Origin: CAVQEG01 sp963711465
GTDB lineage: Bacteria; Bacteroidota; Ignavibacteria; OLB7
DNA: 64,000 nt
Assembly: GCA_963711465.1 (NCBI GenBank)
Contig: CAVQEG010000003.1
Location: 62,001-126,000, forward strand
Reading direction: 5' to 3'
Shown: positions 33,115-41,896 of the stretch, piece by piece
Layout of the letters: each line of letters begins with the position of its first letter
Numbering within the stretch: position 1 is the first letter of the stretch
Made by a program: the position numbers and the translations under genes
Notes under the pieces: model-generated
What the model was told of the DNA's origin: nothing
What the model saw: the letters and a program-made list of their open reading frames with translations, nothing else
Database searches by the model: none

Positions 33115-34911
33115 ATGGCTGAGACGCTTGAAGTTGGCAATCGGGCGGAGCGTGCGGAGCATCGGAGCGAACGCAATGGAGTCACTGGTGGCGGTCGTTC
33201 CGCTGCCGACCGCAGCGGGATCGGATCGCTGCCGATCGCGGTCGGCATCGTCGGCCATCGCGCGATGCACGAGGACGATCGGAAGGCGATCGAGGAACGG
33301 ATGCGCAGCGTGTTCCGCGATCTGAAGTCAAAGTATCCGCACACACCGCTGATGGTGCTTTCGCCGCTGGCCGAGGGTGCCGACCGGCTGGGTGCGCGCA
33401 TCGCCATGGAGTTCGGCGCCGAACTGGTCGTACCGCTCCCGTTCGAACGCGATCTCTACATCCAGGATTTCGAGCAGCCGGGTTCAATCGAGGAATTCGA
33501 CACGCTGCTGGCGAGCGCGTCGCTCCAGTTCGTCCTTCCGCTTCTGGACGGATACACGCTTGACGACATACGGCGGCACGGGCCGGCGCGCAACGAGCAC
33601 TATGCGCAGGTCGGCGCGTTCGTGGCGCGCTACAGTCAGATTTTCATTGCGCTCTGGGACGGGCTGGCGCCCAAGCACACGGGCGGCACGGCGGAGGTGG
33701 TGCAGTATCGGCTGGAGGGAATACCTGAGCGATTCGTACCGCCGCGAACGGTGCTCGACGCGCTCGAGCGCGGACCGGTCATGCAGATCGTCACGCCGCG
33801 GCCGGGGCATGCACCGCCTGATGCGCCTGCTGCGGACGTGCTGCTGCATCTGCCGACCGATCACCGTGATGCCAAGGAGGTCGCCCACCAATACAACCTC
33901 ATACTGGAGCGCATCGAAACGTTCAACCACGACGATATCCGGCTTTCCGAACAGCTTGCCGAGGCACGCGAATCCAGCCGGCGGTATCTCTGTCCATTCA
34001 GTTCACGTGAGACGCTGACGCCCGGGCTGCTGGGGCTGCTCGATCGGTTTTCGCGGGCCGATACAATGGCGATTCACTTCCAGAGCAAGACGGTGCGCAA
34101 TCTCGCCGCGATATTCTCGCTGGTATTTCTTGCCGTGCTGTTCTTCGAATTGTTCTCCCATCTGTTCCATCACCAACTGTGGCTCCTGGGACTGTATCTG
34201 GGTGCGCTGGGGGCAGCGTTCGTCGTTTATATCCGCGTCGACGACGGTGATTACCAGACGAAATACCTGGACTACCGCGCGCTGGCCGAGGGACTTCGCG
34301 TGCAGTTCTTCTGGGGTGTGGCGGGCATCGAGGATTCAGCGGCCGAGCACTACCTGCGCAAGCAGCGTTCGGTGCTCGACTGGATCCGTGATTCAATTCG
34401 AACGTGGAGTCTGCTCGCCTACTCGGCCGGTGCGTTCGACCCGGTGGAAATGGCGGTACACCACACGCGACTCGAGGTGGTGATGGCAAACTGGGTTGAC
34501 GATCAGGGGGCGTATTTCCCGAGAGCGGCGCACAAGCTGGAACGGATACTGCACCGACTGGAGATCGGCGTCGACTTCTTCTTCTTCCTCGCAATTGCCG
34601 TTGCCGTCGTGCAGCTTGCGTTGGCCGGAGGGCCCGGAATAAATCTCGGAATTGGCGTTCTTCTGGTGATGGCCGGTCTGCTTCACGGCTACATCGACAA
34701 ACGCGCATTCAAGCAATTGAGCAAGCAATACGAGCGAATGGCGGCGACGTTCTCGACGGCATCGGAGCGGCTGCGGCACTACCATGCGATGGGAGACGAG
34801 GAGCGAATTCGCGCCGTGCTGCACGCGCTCGGTACCGAAGCGCTCGTCGAGAACGGCGACTGGGTCATTCTTCACCGTGACCGCCCGATCGAGGTGCCGA
34901 GAGGAGGGTAG
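33115..34911 (+). CDS. SLOG-like nucleotide-binding domain fused to two membrane hairpins
   Basis: The 598-aa protein starts after GAGGAA. Residues 40-110 form a Rossmann-like unit: V-G-I-V-G-H-R-A at 43-50 and L-S-P-L-A-E-G-A-D-R-L-G-A-R-I-A at 82-97. The second matches the nucleotide-binding E-G-A-D-x-L-A-x motif of SLOG proteins. F-I-A-L-W-D-G at 177-183 resembles another SLOG strand. Two membrane hairpins follow (about 329-346 with 356-373, and 487-503 with 511-526). Between them is a cytoplasmic part with L-D-Y-R-A-L-A-E-G-L-R-V-Q, like the loops of SLATT proteins. SLOG-SLATT fusions are predicted nucleotide-sensing membrane effectors in bacterial conflict systems; this function is predicted, not proven. 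The gene is alone. Confidence 0.75.
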   Translation: MAETLEVGNRAERAEHRSERNGVTGGGRSAADRSGIGSLPIAVGIVGHRAMHEDDRKAIEERMRSVFRDLKSKYPHTPLMVLSPLAEGADRLGARIAMEFGAELVVPLPFERDLYIQDFEQPGSIEEFDTLLASASLQFVLPLLDGYTLDDIRRHGPARNEHYAQVGAFVARYSQIFIALWDGLAPKHTGGTAEVVQYRLEGIPERFVPPRTVLDALERGPVMQIVTPRPGHAPPDAPAADVLLHLPTDHRDAKEVAHQYNLILERIETFNHDDIRLSEQLAEARESSRRYLCPFSSRETLTPGLLGLLDRFSRADTMAIHFQSKTVRNLAAIFSLVFLAVLFFELFSHLFHHQLWLLGLYLGALGAAFVVYIRVDDGDYQTKYLDYRALAEGLRVQFFWGVAGIEDSAAEHYLRKQRSVLDWIRDSIRTWSLLAYSAGAFDPVEMAVHHTRLEVVMANWVDDQGAYFPRAAHKLERILHRLEIGVDFFFFLAIAVAVVQLALAGGPGINLGIGVLLVMAGLLHGYIDKRAFKQLSKQYERMAATFSTASERLRHYHAMGDEERIRAVLHALGTEALVENGDWVILHRDRPIEVPRGG

Positions 34912-34999
34912 GGAGAAATTCGTGCGTGCACCGCTGTCACCCGGATTGGCGCCATGCGTGGGAACGGCTCGCGGAACACGCAACACTCGAGGTATCCGC

Positions 35000-35548
35000 A
35001 TGAAGATCCTTCTGTCGGCGGCGGTAATTGCCTTCATCATCTGCCTGCCCGCACTGCAGTCCGCCGATGCCCAGGTGCCGGGTCCGTCGTGGCGCGACCG
35101 GGCAATGCGGATGCTGGGTTCGGACGAACTCGATTCGGCGCGGGCACGGAGCGTTCGGGAGGGACCCCGCGGCTACATCCGTCGGTTCGTCGAGACGAAA
35201 ACCATCGGCACCTACATCGTTCTGCTTCCGCCGGATTACGATTCAACCATCCGTTCATATCCCGCCTGTCTGATTCTGCATGGCAGCGGTTCGACCGAAC
35301 TGGCCCACGGGCGGCTCGCGGATGCGATTGGACGCGAGGGCGTGATCTACGTCGTTCCGAGGGCACTCTATCCGCATGGTTCGGTCTTCACATCGACCGG
35401 CGAGCTCGGCTACACGGCATGGCCCGCAGACGACATTGATTCGACCGACGCGCTCTACGCGCGGCCGGCGCCGATGTATGCGGAATGGATCATGCAATGC
35501 CTCGACGATGCGCGTCTGGCTGCGGCGCAACCTCTGACACGGGAGTAG
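35000..35548 (+). pseudogene. truncated alpha/beta-hydrolase (esterase-like), N-terminal half
   Basis: From ATG at 35000 the product has a signal peptide (M-K-I-L-L-S-A-A-V-I-A...A-Q) and then the N-terminal half of a secreted esterase: Y-I-V-L-L-P-P-D-Y-D-S-T, Y-P-A-C-L-I-L-H-G-S-G-S, Y-V-V-P-R-A-L-Y. It stops 182 residues in, after W-I-M-Q-C-L-D-D-A-R-L, just where the nucleophile elbow (G-x-S-x-G) would come. The following 400 bp contain no recognisable remainder in any frame. The gene therefore looks truncated and inactive. A genuine short form cannot be excluded. Confidence 0.65.
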
Positions 35549-35952
35549 CGGGATGGGGGGTGGCGAGGTCCGTGCCGCACGCGATTCACGGTTCGTCTCG
35601 ACCGCGCGACCGAGCGCATGTCGCATTGTCGGATCCCCTCATGCGACAATCGCAGCGCTCCGATGAGTCGCGCCCGCAGGCGGCGCGCGCTGAGCGACCA
35701 CCGACGTTCAACGACAACGAAATCCTTCTACGCGATGGATGATTCATCGCGCGCACATGAGCGAGCGGGCACCGATCGCACCACACGAAGCAACGCACGT
35801 ATCTCCTCGTCCTGGAGACGTCGGATGACCGGCTGATTCAGAGGGTGGTGGAGTCGCGGTGACCTCGATCGGATGCGATCGTTCTGCCGGAAACCGCAAC
35901 GGCCCCGCCGGTATCGGCGGGGCCGTTGCGTGTGTACGGGATGTACGGGAAA
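35549..35952. other. intergenic region after the truncated hydrolase
   Basis: No supported gene is seen in these 404 bp. They hold a 16-bp terminator hairpin (35895-35930) and probably the decayed remainder of the truncated hydrolase gene. Confidence 0.4.
35895..35930. terminator. 16-bp perfect hairpin
   Basis: CGCAACGGCCCCGCCG pairs with CGGCGGGGCCGTTGCG around a 4-nt loop. It is next to the anti-sigma gene end on the minus strand and could terminate transcription from either side. There is no T-run. Confidence 0.55.
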
Positions 35953-36732
35953 TCAGTGTTCGGAGGGAGGTAGCTCGATCTGAACGGGAATCTTGATCGA
36001 ATCGTCGGACGCGGTGTTTGGCGCGGCTGCGCTGGTGTTCGGCGTGATCGACGTGCTCTGTCGCGTCTCGTTGGGAATCCCTGCGGCCGGGTTGAGCGGT
36101 GGCATAGCCGACGGGGGCTCGAGTATCGGCCCGTCGCCGCTCACCGTGCCGGTGGCCGACGGTCTGCTCTGCCGCGCGGCGGTGGCGGACAGGGCGTGGG
36201 TCCGGCGCGCTTCGAGGAGGGCGGAGGCGGCGTTGACGGCGGCGCGATTGACCGTCGAGGAAAACGCATCCGCATCGAAGACATGGGTCGCATGGAGGAC
36301 GGGTGCCGAGTGGTCAGCCGAGGCGGTCGATCCGGCGTCAGGCGAGGGGGAGGGGAAGGTATCGGACCGCTCGGCGCCGACCGGACCGACCATGAGCAGT
36401 GCAATCACCAACAGCACCGTACCGGCGAGTCCGGCGACGAAACGTCGCATGAGGGTACCGGACGCCGACGACTCGGCGGAGGCAGTGATCGTCGCGCCGG
36501 TTACAGGCGCCAGATCGAGGATGCCGGCGAGCGCCTGCCGTGCCGGTGCGTGACCATGCACGGCGCTCTCGCGTTCCATCCGGATCGTCTCGTCCACGAT
36601 CCGATATGACTTGAGGGTGCGGCGAAGCTCGCCATCCAGTGCTACCTGGATGAAGAACTCCTGCTCGGCCTCGTGATCGAGCGCTCCGTCGAGGTATCGC
36701 TCGACCAGCCGCTCGCGTTCTTCGCGTCTCAT
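35953..36732 (-). CDS. anti-sigma factor-like membrane protein
   Basis: The 259-aa product has an N-terminal helix bundle (M-R-R-E-E-R-E-R-L-V-E-R-Y-L-D-G-A-L) typical of anti-sigma factors' sigma-binding region. One membrane helix follows (R-F-V-A-G-L-A-G-T-V-L-L-V-I-A-L-L-M-V, about residues 96-114), then a long Ser/Ala/Pro-rich periplasmic tail. No zinc-binding H-x-x-x-C-x-x-C motif is seen. Its ATG overlaps the stop of the sigma factor gene (36729-36732), the usual coupling for sigma/anti-sigma pairs. Confidence 0.75.
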   Translation of the reverse strand: MRREERERLVERYLDGALDHEAEQEFFIQVALDGELRRTLKSYRIVDETIRMERESAVHGHAPARQALAGILDLAPVTGATITASAESSASGTLMRRFVAGLAGTVLLVIALLMVGPVGAERSDTFPSPSPDAGSTASADHSAPVLHATHVFDADAFSSTVNRAAVNAASALLEARRTHALSATAARQSRPSATGTVSGDGPILEPPSAMPPLNPAAGIPNETRQSTSITPNTSAAAPNTASDDSIKIPVQIELPPSEH

Positions 36733-37424
36733 GATCTATCTCCGTCGTCGGGTATGCGTTTGGTCCCCTTCCACTGTTCCGCCGGTCGTTCCGGTGAACC
36801 GGACTCTCCGCCGTGCCGTTCGGCATCCTCCTCGATTTCGACCATCGCCGAGACGATGCGCGCCAGGTGCGCACGTGCACGCGAGGCGCGCATGCGAACG
36901 CTGCCGACCTGTTCGCCGAGCATGTCGGCGATCTGTTCGAACGTATAGCCGCTGTAGGCGTGCAGCACCAGCACCTCGCGCTGGCGCATGGGGAGTTTCG
37001 GAAGCGACAGCGCCACCAGCTCCTGCATGTGGGTCAGTTCTTCCGCCACCGTCAGCGGATGCTCCGACGGCTGCAGATCGTCGAGCGACCGGTGTGTCCG
37101 CTCCAGCCGCAGATGGTTCAGACAGAGGTTCCGGACGATCGTCAGCATCAGAGCAATCGGCGAATCGACCCGTTTGCCCGATCGCAGGTACCGGACCAGC
37201 CGCAGCCACCCTTCCTGCGTGAGATCCTCCGCAGCCTGCCGGTTACCCACAATTTTCAGACAGTACATGTGCAGGCGGTGATGGTGGCGATCGAAGATTT
37301 CGAGCATGGCGCGTTCGTCGCCCGCGATGAAGCGTGCGAAGAGCTGTCGATCGACCTCGTCGCCACGGCTCCTGCCACGTGTGCTCGGTCGATCCGATGC
37401 CGATATCTGCTCGGATTCCACCAT
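36729..37424 (-). CDS. ECF-type RNA polymerase sigma factor
   Basis: From ATG at 37424 (M-V-E-S-E-Q-I-S) the product is about 231 aa; a longer form from 37496 is possible. Region 2 is visible (A-A-E-D-L-T-Q-E-G-W-L-R-L-V-R-Y, I-A-L-M-L-T-I-V-R-N-L-C-L-N). So is region 4 (L-P-M-R-Q-R-E-V-L-V-L-H-A-Y-S-G-Y-T-F-E-Q-I-A-D-M-L-G-E, then S-V-R-M-R-A-S-R-A-R-A-H-L). The missing region 3 marks the ECF group. With the overlapping anti-sigma gene it forms an envelope-signal switch; the target regulon is unknown. A possible candidate is the divergent T9SS protein gene at 37586, whose start is 162 bp away. Confidence 0.92.
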   Translation of the reverse strand: MVESEQISASDRPSTRGRSRGDEVDRQLFARFIAGDERAMLEIFDRHHHRLHMYCLKIVGNRQAAEDLTQEGWLRLVRYLRSGKRVDSPIALMLTIVRNLCLNHLRLERTHRSLDDLQPSEHPLTVAEELTHMQELVALSLPKLPMRQREVLVLHAYSGYTFEQIADMLGEQVGSVRMRASRARAHLARIVSAMVEIEEDAERHGGESGSPERPAEQWKGTKRIPDDGDRS

Positions 37425-37585
37425 CTTGAAGCTTCTGTAGACCGCCGGTCGCGACCCTCCTGCTGGTACCATTAAAGAGACACCGAACCGAACCAAAACG
37501 CAACGCCCGCCCTGAGGTCAGACACCGACGTGCAGTGCCTCAGACGTGCGCTGCAGGCGAGCCCGCCAATATCGTATTCTTCGCA

Positions 37586-39826
37586 ATGATCACCGTGCCG
37601 ACCATCGTCCGCGGTGCCCGTCGAAGCGCATTCATGCTGCTGGTGACGGTGCTTGCGGCCACAACGCTCCGCGCCCAGCAGTCGTTCGACGTAACACCGG
37701 TCACGCCGTTCTCGCTCGATCCGACGCTGCTGGATTCGGCCGCGCCCGCAGTCGTGATCGCCCCGTCGGGCCGCACCTACGTCGTCTATCGCGGCAGCGT
37801 CTCGGGACGCTTCTACTACACGCGGGACAACCAGGGCGCCGATGGCGTGTTCCTGCAGTCGCGTGAGATTCCCCAGTCGCCGACGCTTCCGCCGGAGCGT
37901 GTCGGTCGCGCCGGCGCTCTGGCGATCGACTCCACCTCCGTGCTCCACTTCGTGACTCTCACCGGCGGTTCGGAGCTCTGCATGCAGTACGCCCGCAACG
38001 TGCCCGATGGGGATGTGCTGACCGACTTCACAGAACTCGAGTCGCCCGACGCCTCGTTCTGCGGCGAGCCGATCGATCGACTCTCCGCAGCGGTCGATGC
38101 CACCGGTATGCTCCACGTCGCCTTCAGCCGCGGCGATACCGTCTACTACGCACGCCGCTCGCCGGCCGGTGCCTGGTCGACACCGACGCCCGTCTCGGAT
38201 GAATTCGCCATCGGCTCGATGCCCAGTATCGCCGCTACCGCCGGTGGAACCGTCTACATCGCCTTCCTCGCCCGCGTCAATCCTGCAGAACAGCGCCAGA
38301 CCGTCGTTCTGCTGCAGGGCTTCGGCGGCAGCTTTCAGCGGTCGGAACTGCTCGGAAGCCGTGATCTCTCCCATGCGAATTCCCCCGTGGCCATCACCGT
38401 CGACGCCGCCGAAAATCCCTACGTCGCGTTCGTCGGCGAAACCTCCGCCGGCGGTGAAGCCGTGCTCTTCACCTCCGGTGATCCCTCCGGGTGGCGTCCT
38501 GTCGAACCTGCCATCAAGGCGGCCGGACTCGACTTCTCCCACGTATCCATCGCTGTCGATCAGTACGGCGCCGCACACGTCGCTGCCGGGTCGATCACCA
38601 CGACCGGCCAACACCGGATTCTCTACGTCACCAATTCCGACGGTCCGTGGTCGGCGCCCGTGGTGGTCAACGACGATGGCTCCGAAGACGTCGCCGTCGA
38701 CGCCGGCAGCGGATTCATGACGCTTCGTGATTCGCTCCTGGCCATCGTGTTCGTCAGCGATGTCAACGGCTCCGGTCTGCCCGAGGTCCGCCTCGCCCGC
38801 GGTGCCCTCGACTTCAGGCCGCATCTGGCGCTCGAGGCCGATACGCTCGCCCTCGGGACACGCGTCGGCGCTGTAAGCATCGATACGTCCATTGTCGTCG
38901 CCAACCTCGGGCGGTTCCGGTATGAACCGGCAAGCGTCGACTCGGTGCGGCTGCTCGACGATGCCGGCGGTCGACTCTTGATTGACCACGGATCGCTGCC
39001 GCAGGCACTCGTCGGCGGTGGCGACACGAGCATCGCGCTGCAGATCACGGTCTCCGATACCGGGGCCTTTGACGTTCCGCTCGCCGTCTACGGCATCGGC
39101 GGCGGCGACACACTGCGCCTGACCGGCGCCGTGGTCGCACCGGTCGACTCGGCACGGACCGTCTGGATCGACACCGTCAACGCCCGCGTCGGCACGACCG
39201 CCACGCTCGTCTGCAGAATCGCCCCGCCGATTCTTGCCGCTGAACGCATCGATTCGCTCACCGTGCAATTGACATTCGATCCACGCGCGATCGCCGTCCG
39301 CGCAGTGACGGCACCCGGCGCCGGCGTGCTGATCGATCCCGATCTCTCCACCGCCGGTACCGTGCTCGTGCGCACCGATGCCGCCGGGATCACTCGTCCG
39401 CTCGACACGCTCTTCGAACTGCATGCGGACGTGCTCGTCGAGGCGCAGCCCGACAACCCCATTGCCGTTGCCGTCCGCTCCATCGATGACGGCAACGACG
39501 GCGTCGGCGCCAACGGACTGCTGCTGGCCAGCGGCTGCGACATCGGACGCAACGTCGCCTTCGCGCGAGGCGGCTTCACCCGTCCGCTCGCTCCGAATCC
39601 CGCCGGATCGCACATGACGCTCTCGTACGTCTCGCCCGCCGGAATCGGTGCCACCGTCCGGTTCATCGATGCCCTCGGTGCCGCGCGGCGTAGCGTCGAT
39701 CTGCCATCCAGCGGCGGCGTCGAACGCCAGGCCGAGATCGACCTCGACGGCATTTCCTCCGGACTCTACTTCGTCGAACTGCGCGTCGGCGAGCGTATCA
39801 GCACGGCGATCATGGTCAGGGAGTAA
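37586..39826 (+). CDS. large secreted propeller-like protein with T9SS sorting domain
   Basis: From ATG at 37586 the ~746-aa product has a signal peptide (through T-T-L-R-A-Q). The first half is a repeated pattern of short strands (A-P-A-V-V-I-A-P-S-G-R-T-Y-V-V-Y, I-A-I-D-S-T-S-V-L-H-F-V, L-S-A-A-V-D-A-T-G-M-L-H-V-A-F, S-I-A-A-T-A-G-G-T-V-Y-I-A-F), as in sialidase/propeller repeats. Beta-sandwich modules come later. The end (P-L-A-P-N-P-A-G-S, V-R-F-I-D-A-L-G-A, S-S-G-L-Y-F-V-E-L) is a T9SS sorting domain. No catalytic motif is seen. It ends 3 bp before a GTG that may start the next gene. Confidence 0.85.
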   Translation: MITVPTIVRGARRSAFMLLVTVLAATTLRAQQSFDVTPVTPFSLDPTLLDSAAPAVVIAPSGRTYVVYRGSVSGRFYYTRDNQGADGVFLQSREIPQSPTLPPERVGRAGALAIDSTSVLHFVTLTGGSELCMQYARNVPDGDVLTDFTELESPDASFCGEPIDRLSAAVDATGMLHVAFSRGDTVYYARRSPAGAWSTPTPVSDEFAIGSMPSIAATAGGTVYIAFLARVNPAEQRQTVVLLQGFGGSFQRSELLGSRDLSHANSPVAITVDAAENPYVAFVGETSAGGEAVLFTSGDPSGWRPVEPAIKAAGLDFSHVSIAVDQYGAAHVAAGSITTTGQHRILYVTNSDGPWSAPVVVNDDGSEDVAVDAGSGFMTLRDSLLAIVFVSDVNGSGLPEVRLARGALDFRPHLALEADTLALGTRVGAVSIDTSIVVANLGRFRYEPASVDSVRLLDDAGGRLLIDHGSLPQALVGGGDTSIALQITVSDTGAFDVPLAVYGIGGGDTLRLTGAVVAPVDSARTVWIDTVNARVGTTATLVCRIAPPILAAERIDSLTVQLTFDPRAIAVRAVTAPGAGVLIDPDLSTAGTVLVRTDAAGITRPLDTLFELHADVLVEAQPDNPIAVAVRSIDDGNDGVGANGLLLASGCDIGRNVAFARGGFTRPLAPNPAGSHMTLSYVSPAGIGATVRFIDALGAARRSVDLPSSGGVERQAEIDLDGISSGLYFVELRVGERISTAIMVRE

Positions 39827-39829
39827 GCC

Positions 39830-41857
39830 GTGGCTGATCACTCGCTTCGAATTCCATCACGTCGCCTTCAAGCGCTTCGAATTCAATCAGGCCGAATTCA
39901 ATTAGGCCGAATTCAATTGAGTCGAATTCAATTGAGTCGAATTCAATTGGGTCGAATTCAATCACTCCGAATTCGAACCCGAATCACGTTCGCCGTCATC
40001 ACCATTCTGCTCGTGTGTTCGAATGCAACCGCCCAGACACCGCGTCGTCCGAGCATCGGACTCGACGGCATCTGGAGCCGCGGCTGGTCGAGCGGTCAGT
40101 TTCCTGTATTCAATTCCGGATACGACTGCGGCGTGTTTTCCGACGGACGCGAATCGGCGCTCGGCATCGGTGCGACCTTGCGGATGCCTGCGATGCTGAG
40201 CGACGGTTACGGCCTGTCGATCGGGGCGAATCTGATGATGCGCTCCGAGACGTTCACCGCACTTCCGGTCGACGCGCAGCGGGTGTATATCGAATCGCTT
40301 GGCGGGGAGGTGGTGCTCGATCGCCAGTACCGGTTCCAGAGCGCATTTGAAACGGTGGAACTTCAGCCGCGCGTAATGTTATGGGTACTGCCGTGGCTGG
40401 ACGTGGAGGCGGGCTGCGCGCTTGGGGCGTCATTCGGCGGGACGTTCCGACAGGTCGACACGGTACTGGGCCCGACCGGAGCGATTTTCGAGAACGGGGC
40501 GACGGGGCAGCCGATGCTTGACGGAATGGCGTTCACGCTCCGGCAGCCGACGTTCGCCCTGGAGGCGGGGGCTGCGGCACGACTGCCGATGGGCGGACAT
40601 CTCCGAATGCGACCATCGGTAATCCTCCGGTGGGATCCGCTCGGTCCCGTCGTCGAGACGGTTCGCAGCACGCTCTCGGTCCGCGTCGGGTTGTCGATCG
40701 ACTACGCGTTCGGGGCGCAACCGCAGTCGATCGCGTCGGCTGCGGTCGAGGTACCGCCGACGGATGCGTCGAGGGCGGGTATCTCGAGTTCGCTCGACGT
40801 ATATGCGATCGACGACCGCGGGATCCGCTCGGACACGGCGGTGATCGGCGTGCAGGAGGTGCGCGAGAGAACGACGATCGAACTACCCGACCACATTCAT
40901 TTCGCGCGCGGATCCTCGGAGATCGCCTCTTGTCAGTCGGTAGTCGACGCGGCGCACGCGGCGACGTGGAAGCTGGACGGAATGGCGTCGGAGGAGATAC
41001 CGCGTCAGATACTCAACGACGCGGCGGCACGGCTGCGTGATCGCGGGGATTCCCGCGTGACGCTCTCCGCGCAGGTAGCGGCCGGCGAGCCGAAGGCGCT
41101 GGCGATGGCACGTATGCAGGCGGTGGCTGCGTATCTGACGACGGTCTGGAATATCGATCCGGCGCGGATCACGATATCGCATCAGTCCGGAGCCGAGGAT
41201 GCGAACAGTGCTCGGGGGTACGTGAGGATGCGAATCGATCCACCGAGTCCCGCGCCGACATCCACTGCTGAAAGCGTGCGACGGACGCATCATCCGCCGA
41301 CGCTTCGCATTGCCCCGACGTTCACGTCCGACGCCGGAATCGAGCGATGGACGGTGACGATCCGCCGCGGCATGCGGACGATCGCCACCTACGGCACGGG
41401 GCGGGACGGATCGGAGTCGATCGCGTGGGACGCCATGGCCGGCGATGCTGAGGCGTCGGTGCTCGAGGCGGAACTGGTGGCGGTCGATTCGCTCGGGCGC
41501 ACGTCGCGGTCGATCGACAGTCTTCCGATACGAACGGAGCAACGAGGGTCGATCGACCGGCGCGTCTACGTCATCGCCGATCCGGAGCCATCGTCGCGGA
41601 TGCCGATCAGCTCGTCGCTGTCGGAGTTTCTCTCGAGCATCGACCGCGGCTCGCGCATCCGGATACAGCGGGCGGCGGCGCCCGTGCACGAAGATGGCGC
41701 GCTGTCGTCGCTGGTGCGCGCGATTGTCGCCGAGCTTCTCGACAGGGGGCTGACTGCCGAGATCTCCAGCGCCGATCCCGGCGTTGCCGACGGATGCGTC
41801 GATCTGCTGCGCATCAGCGTCGACGAGCCCGCCGCGGCGCCGCGGTCGCAGCGGTGA
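39830..41857 (+). CDS. OmpA-like outer-membrane protein with a repetitive N-terminal extension
   Basis: The frame opens at GTG 39830, 3 bp after the previous stop and preceded by AGGGAG. It then reads through a 15-bp repeat as R-I-Q-L-S pentapeptides before a signal peptide (R-I-T-F-A-V-I-T-I-L-L-V-C-S-N-A-T-A-Q). TTG at 39947 is an alternative start that gives a normal signal peptide length. The mature part has barrel-like strands. It has an OmpA-type end region with I-H-F-A-R-G-S-S-E-I and later D-P-A-R-I-T-I-S-H-Q, and R-M-Q-A-V-A-A-Y-L. A role in the envelope is likely. The repeat-coded N-terminus is unusual in any family I know. Confidence 0.7.
   Translation: MADHSLRIPSRRLQALRIQSGRIQLGRIQLSRIQLSRIQLGRIQSLRIRTRITFAVITILLVCSNATAQTPRRPSIGLDGIWSRGWSSGQFPVFNSGYDCGVFSDGRESALGIGATLRMPAMLSDGYGLSIGANLMMRSETFTALPVDAQRVYIESLGGEVVLDRQYRFQSAFETVELQPRVMLWVLPWLDVEAGCALGASFGGTFRQVDTVLGPTGAIFENGATGQPMLDGMAFTLRQPTFALEAGAAARLPMGGHLRMRPSVILRWDPLGPVVETVRSTLSVRVGLSIDYAFGAQPQSIASAAVEVPPTDASRAGISSSLDVYAIDDRGIRSDTAVIGVQEVRERTTIELPDHIHFARGSSEIASCQSVVDAAHAATWKLDGMASEEIPRQILNDAAARLRDRGDSRVTLSAQVAAGEPKALAMARMQAVAAYLTTVWNIDPARITISHQSGAEDANSARGYVRMRIDPPSPAPTSTAESVRRTHHPPTLRIAPTFTSDAGIERWTVTIRRGMRTIATYGTGRDGSESIAWDAMAGDAEASVLEAELVAVDSLGRTSRSIDSLPIRTEQRGSIDRRVYVIADPEPSSRMPISSSLSEFLSSIDRGSRIRIQRAAAPVHEDGALSSLVRAIVAELLDRGLTAEISSADPGVADGCVDLLRISVDEPAAAPRSQR
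39849..39974. repeat. 7 x 15-bp GAATTC tandem repeat at a gene start
   Basis: GAATTC occurs at 39879, 39894, 39909, 39924, 39939, 39954 and 39969, exactly 15 bp apart, with one more at 39849 (two periods earlier). The unit is near CGAATTCAATTGAGT with substitutions. The phase translates as R-I-Q-L-(S/G). It covers the start region of the OmpA-like gene. Confidence 0.92.
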
Positions 41858-41896
41858 CGTCCTCAGCACACTGTTGCACCGCCGTCGACGGTCCCC

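Noticed and set aside
30807..33407. Long minus-strand open frame opposite the acyl-CoA synthetase
   Set aside because: No domain is visible, and the plus-strand gene is well supported by motifs along its whole length.
37472..39841. Long minus-strand open frame opposite the large T9SS protein
   Set aside because: Gly/Asp-rich shadow frame without a domain; the plus-strand gene has a signal peptide and a sorting domain.
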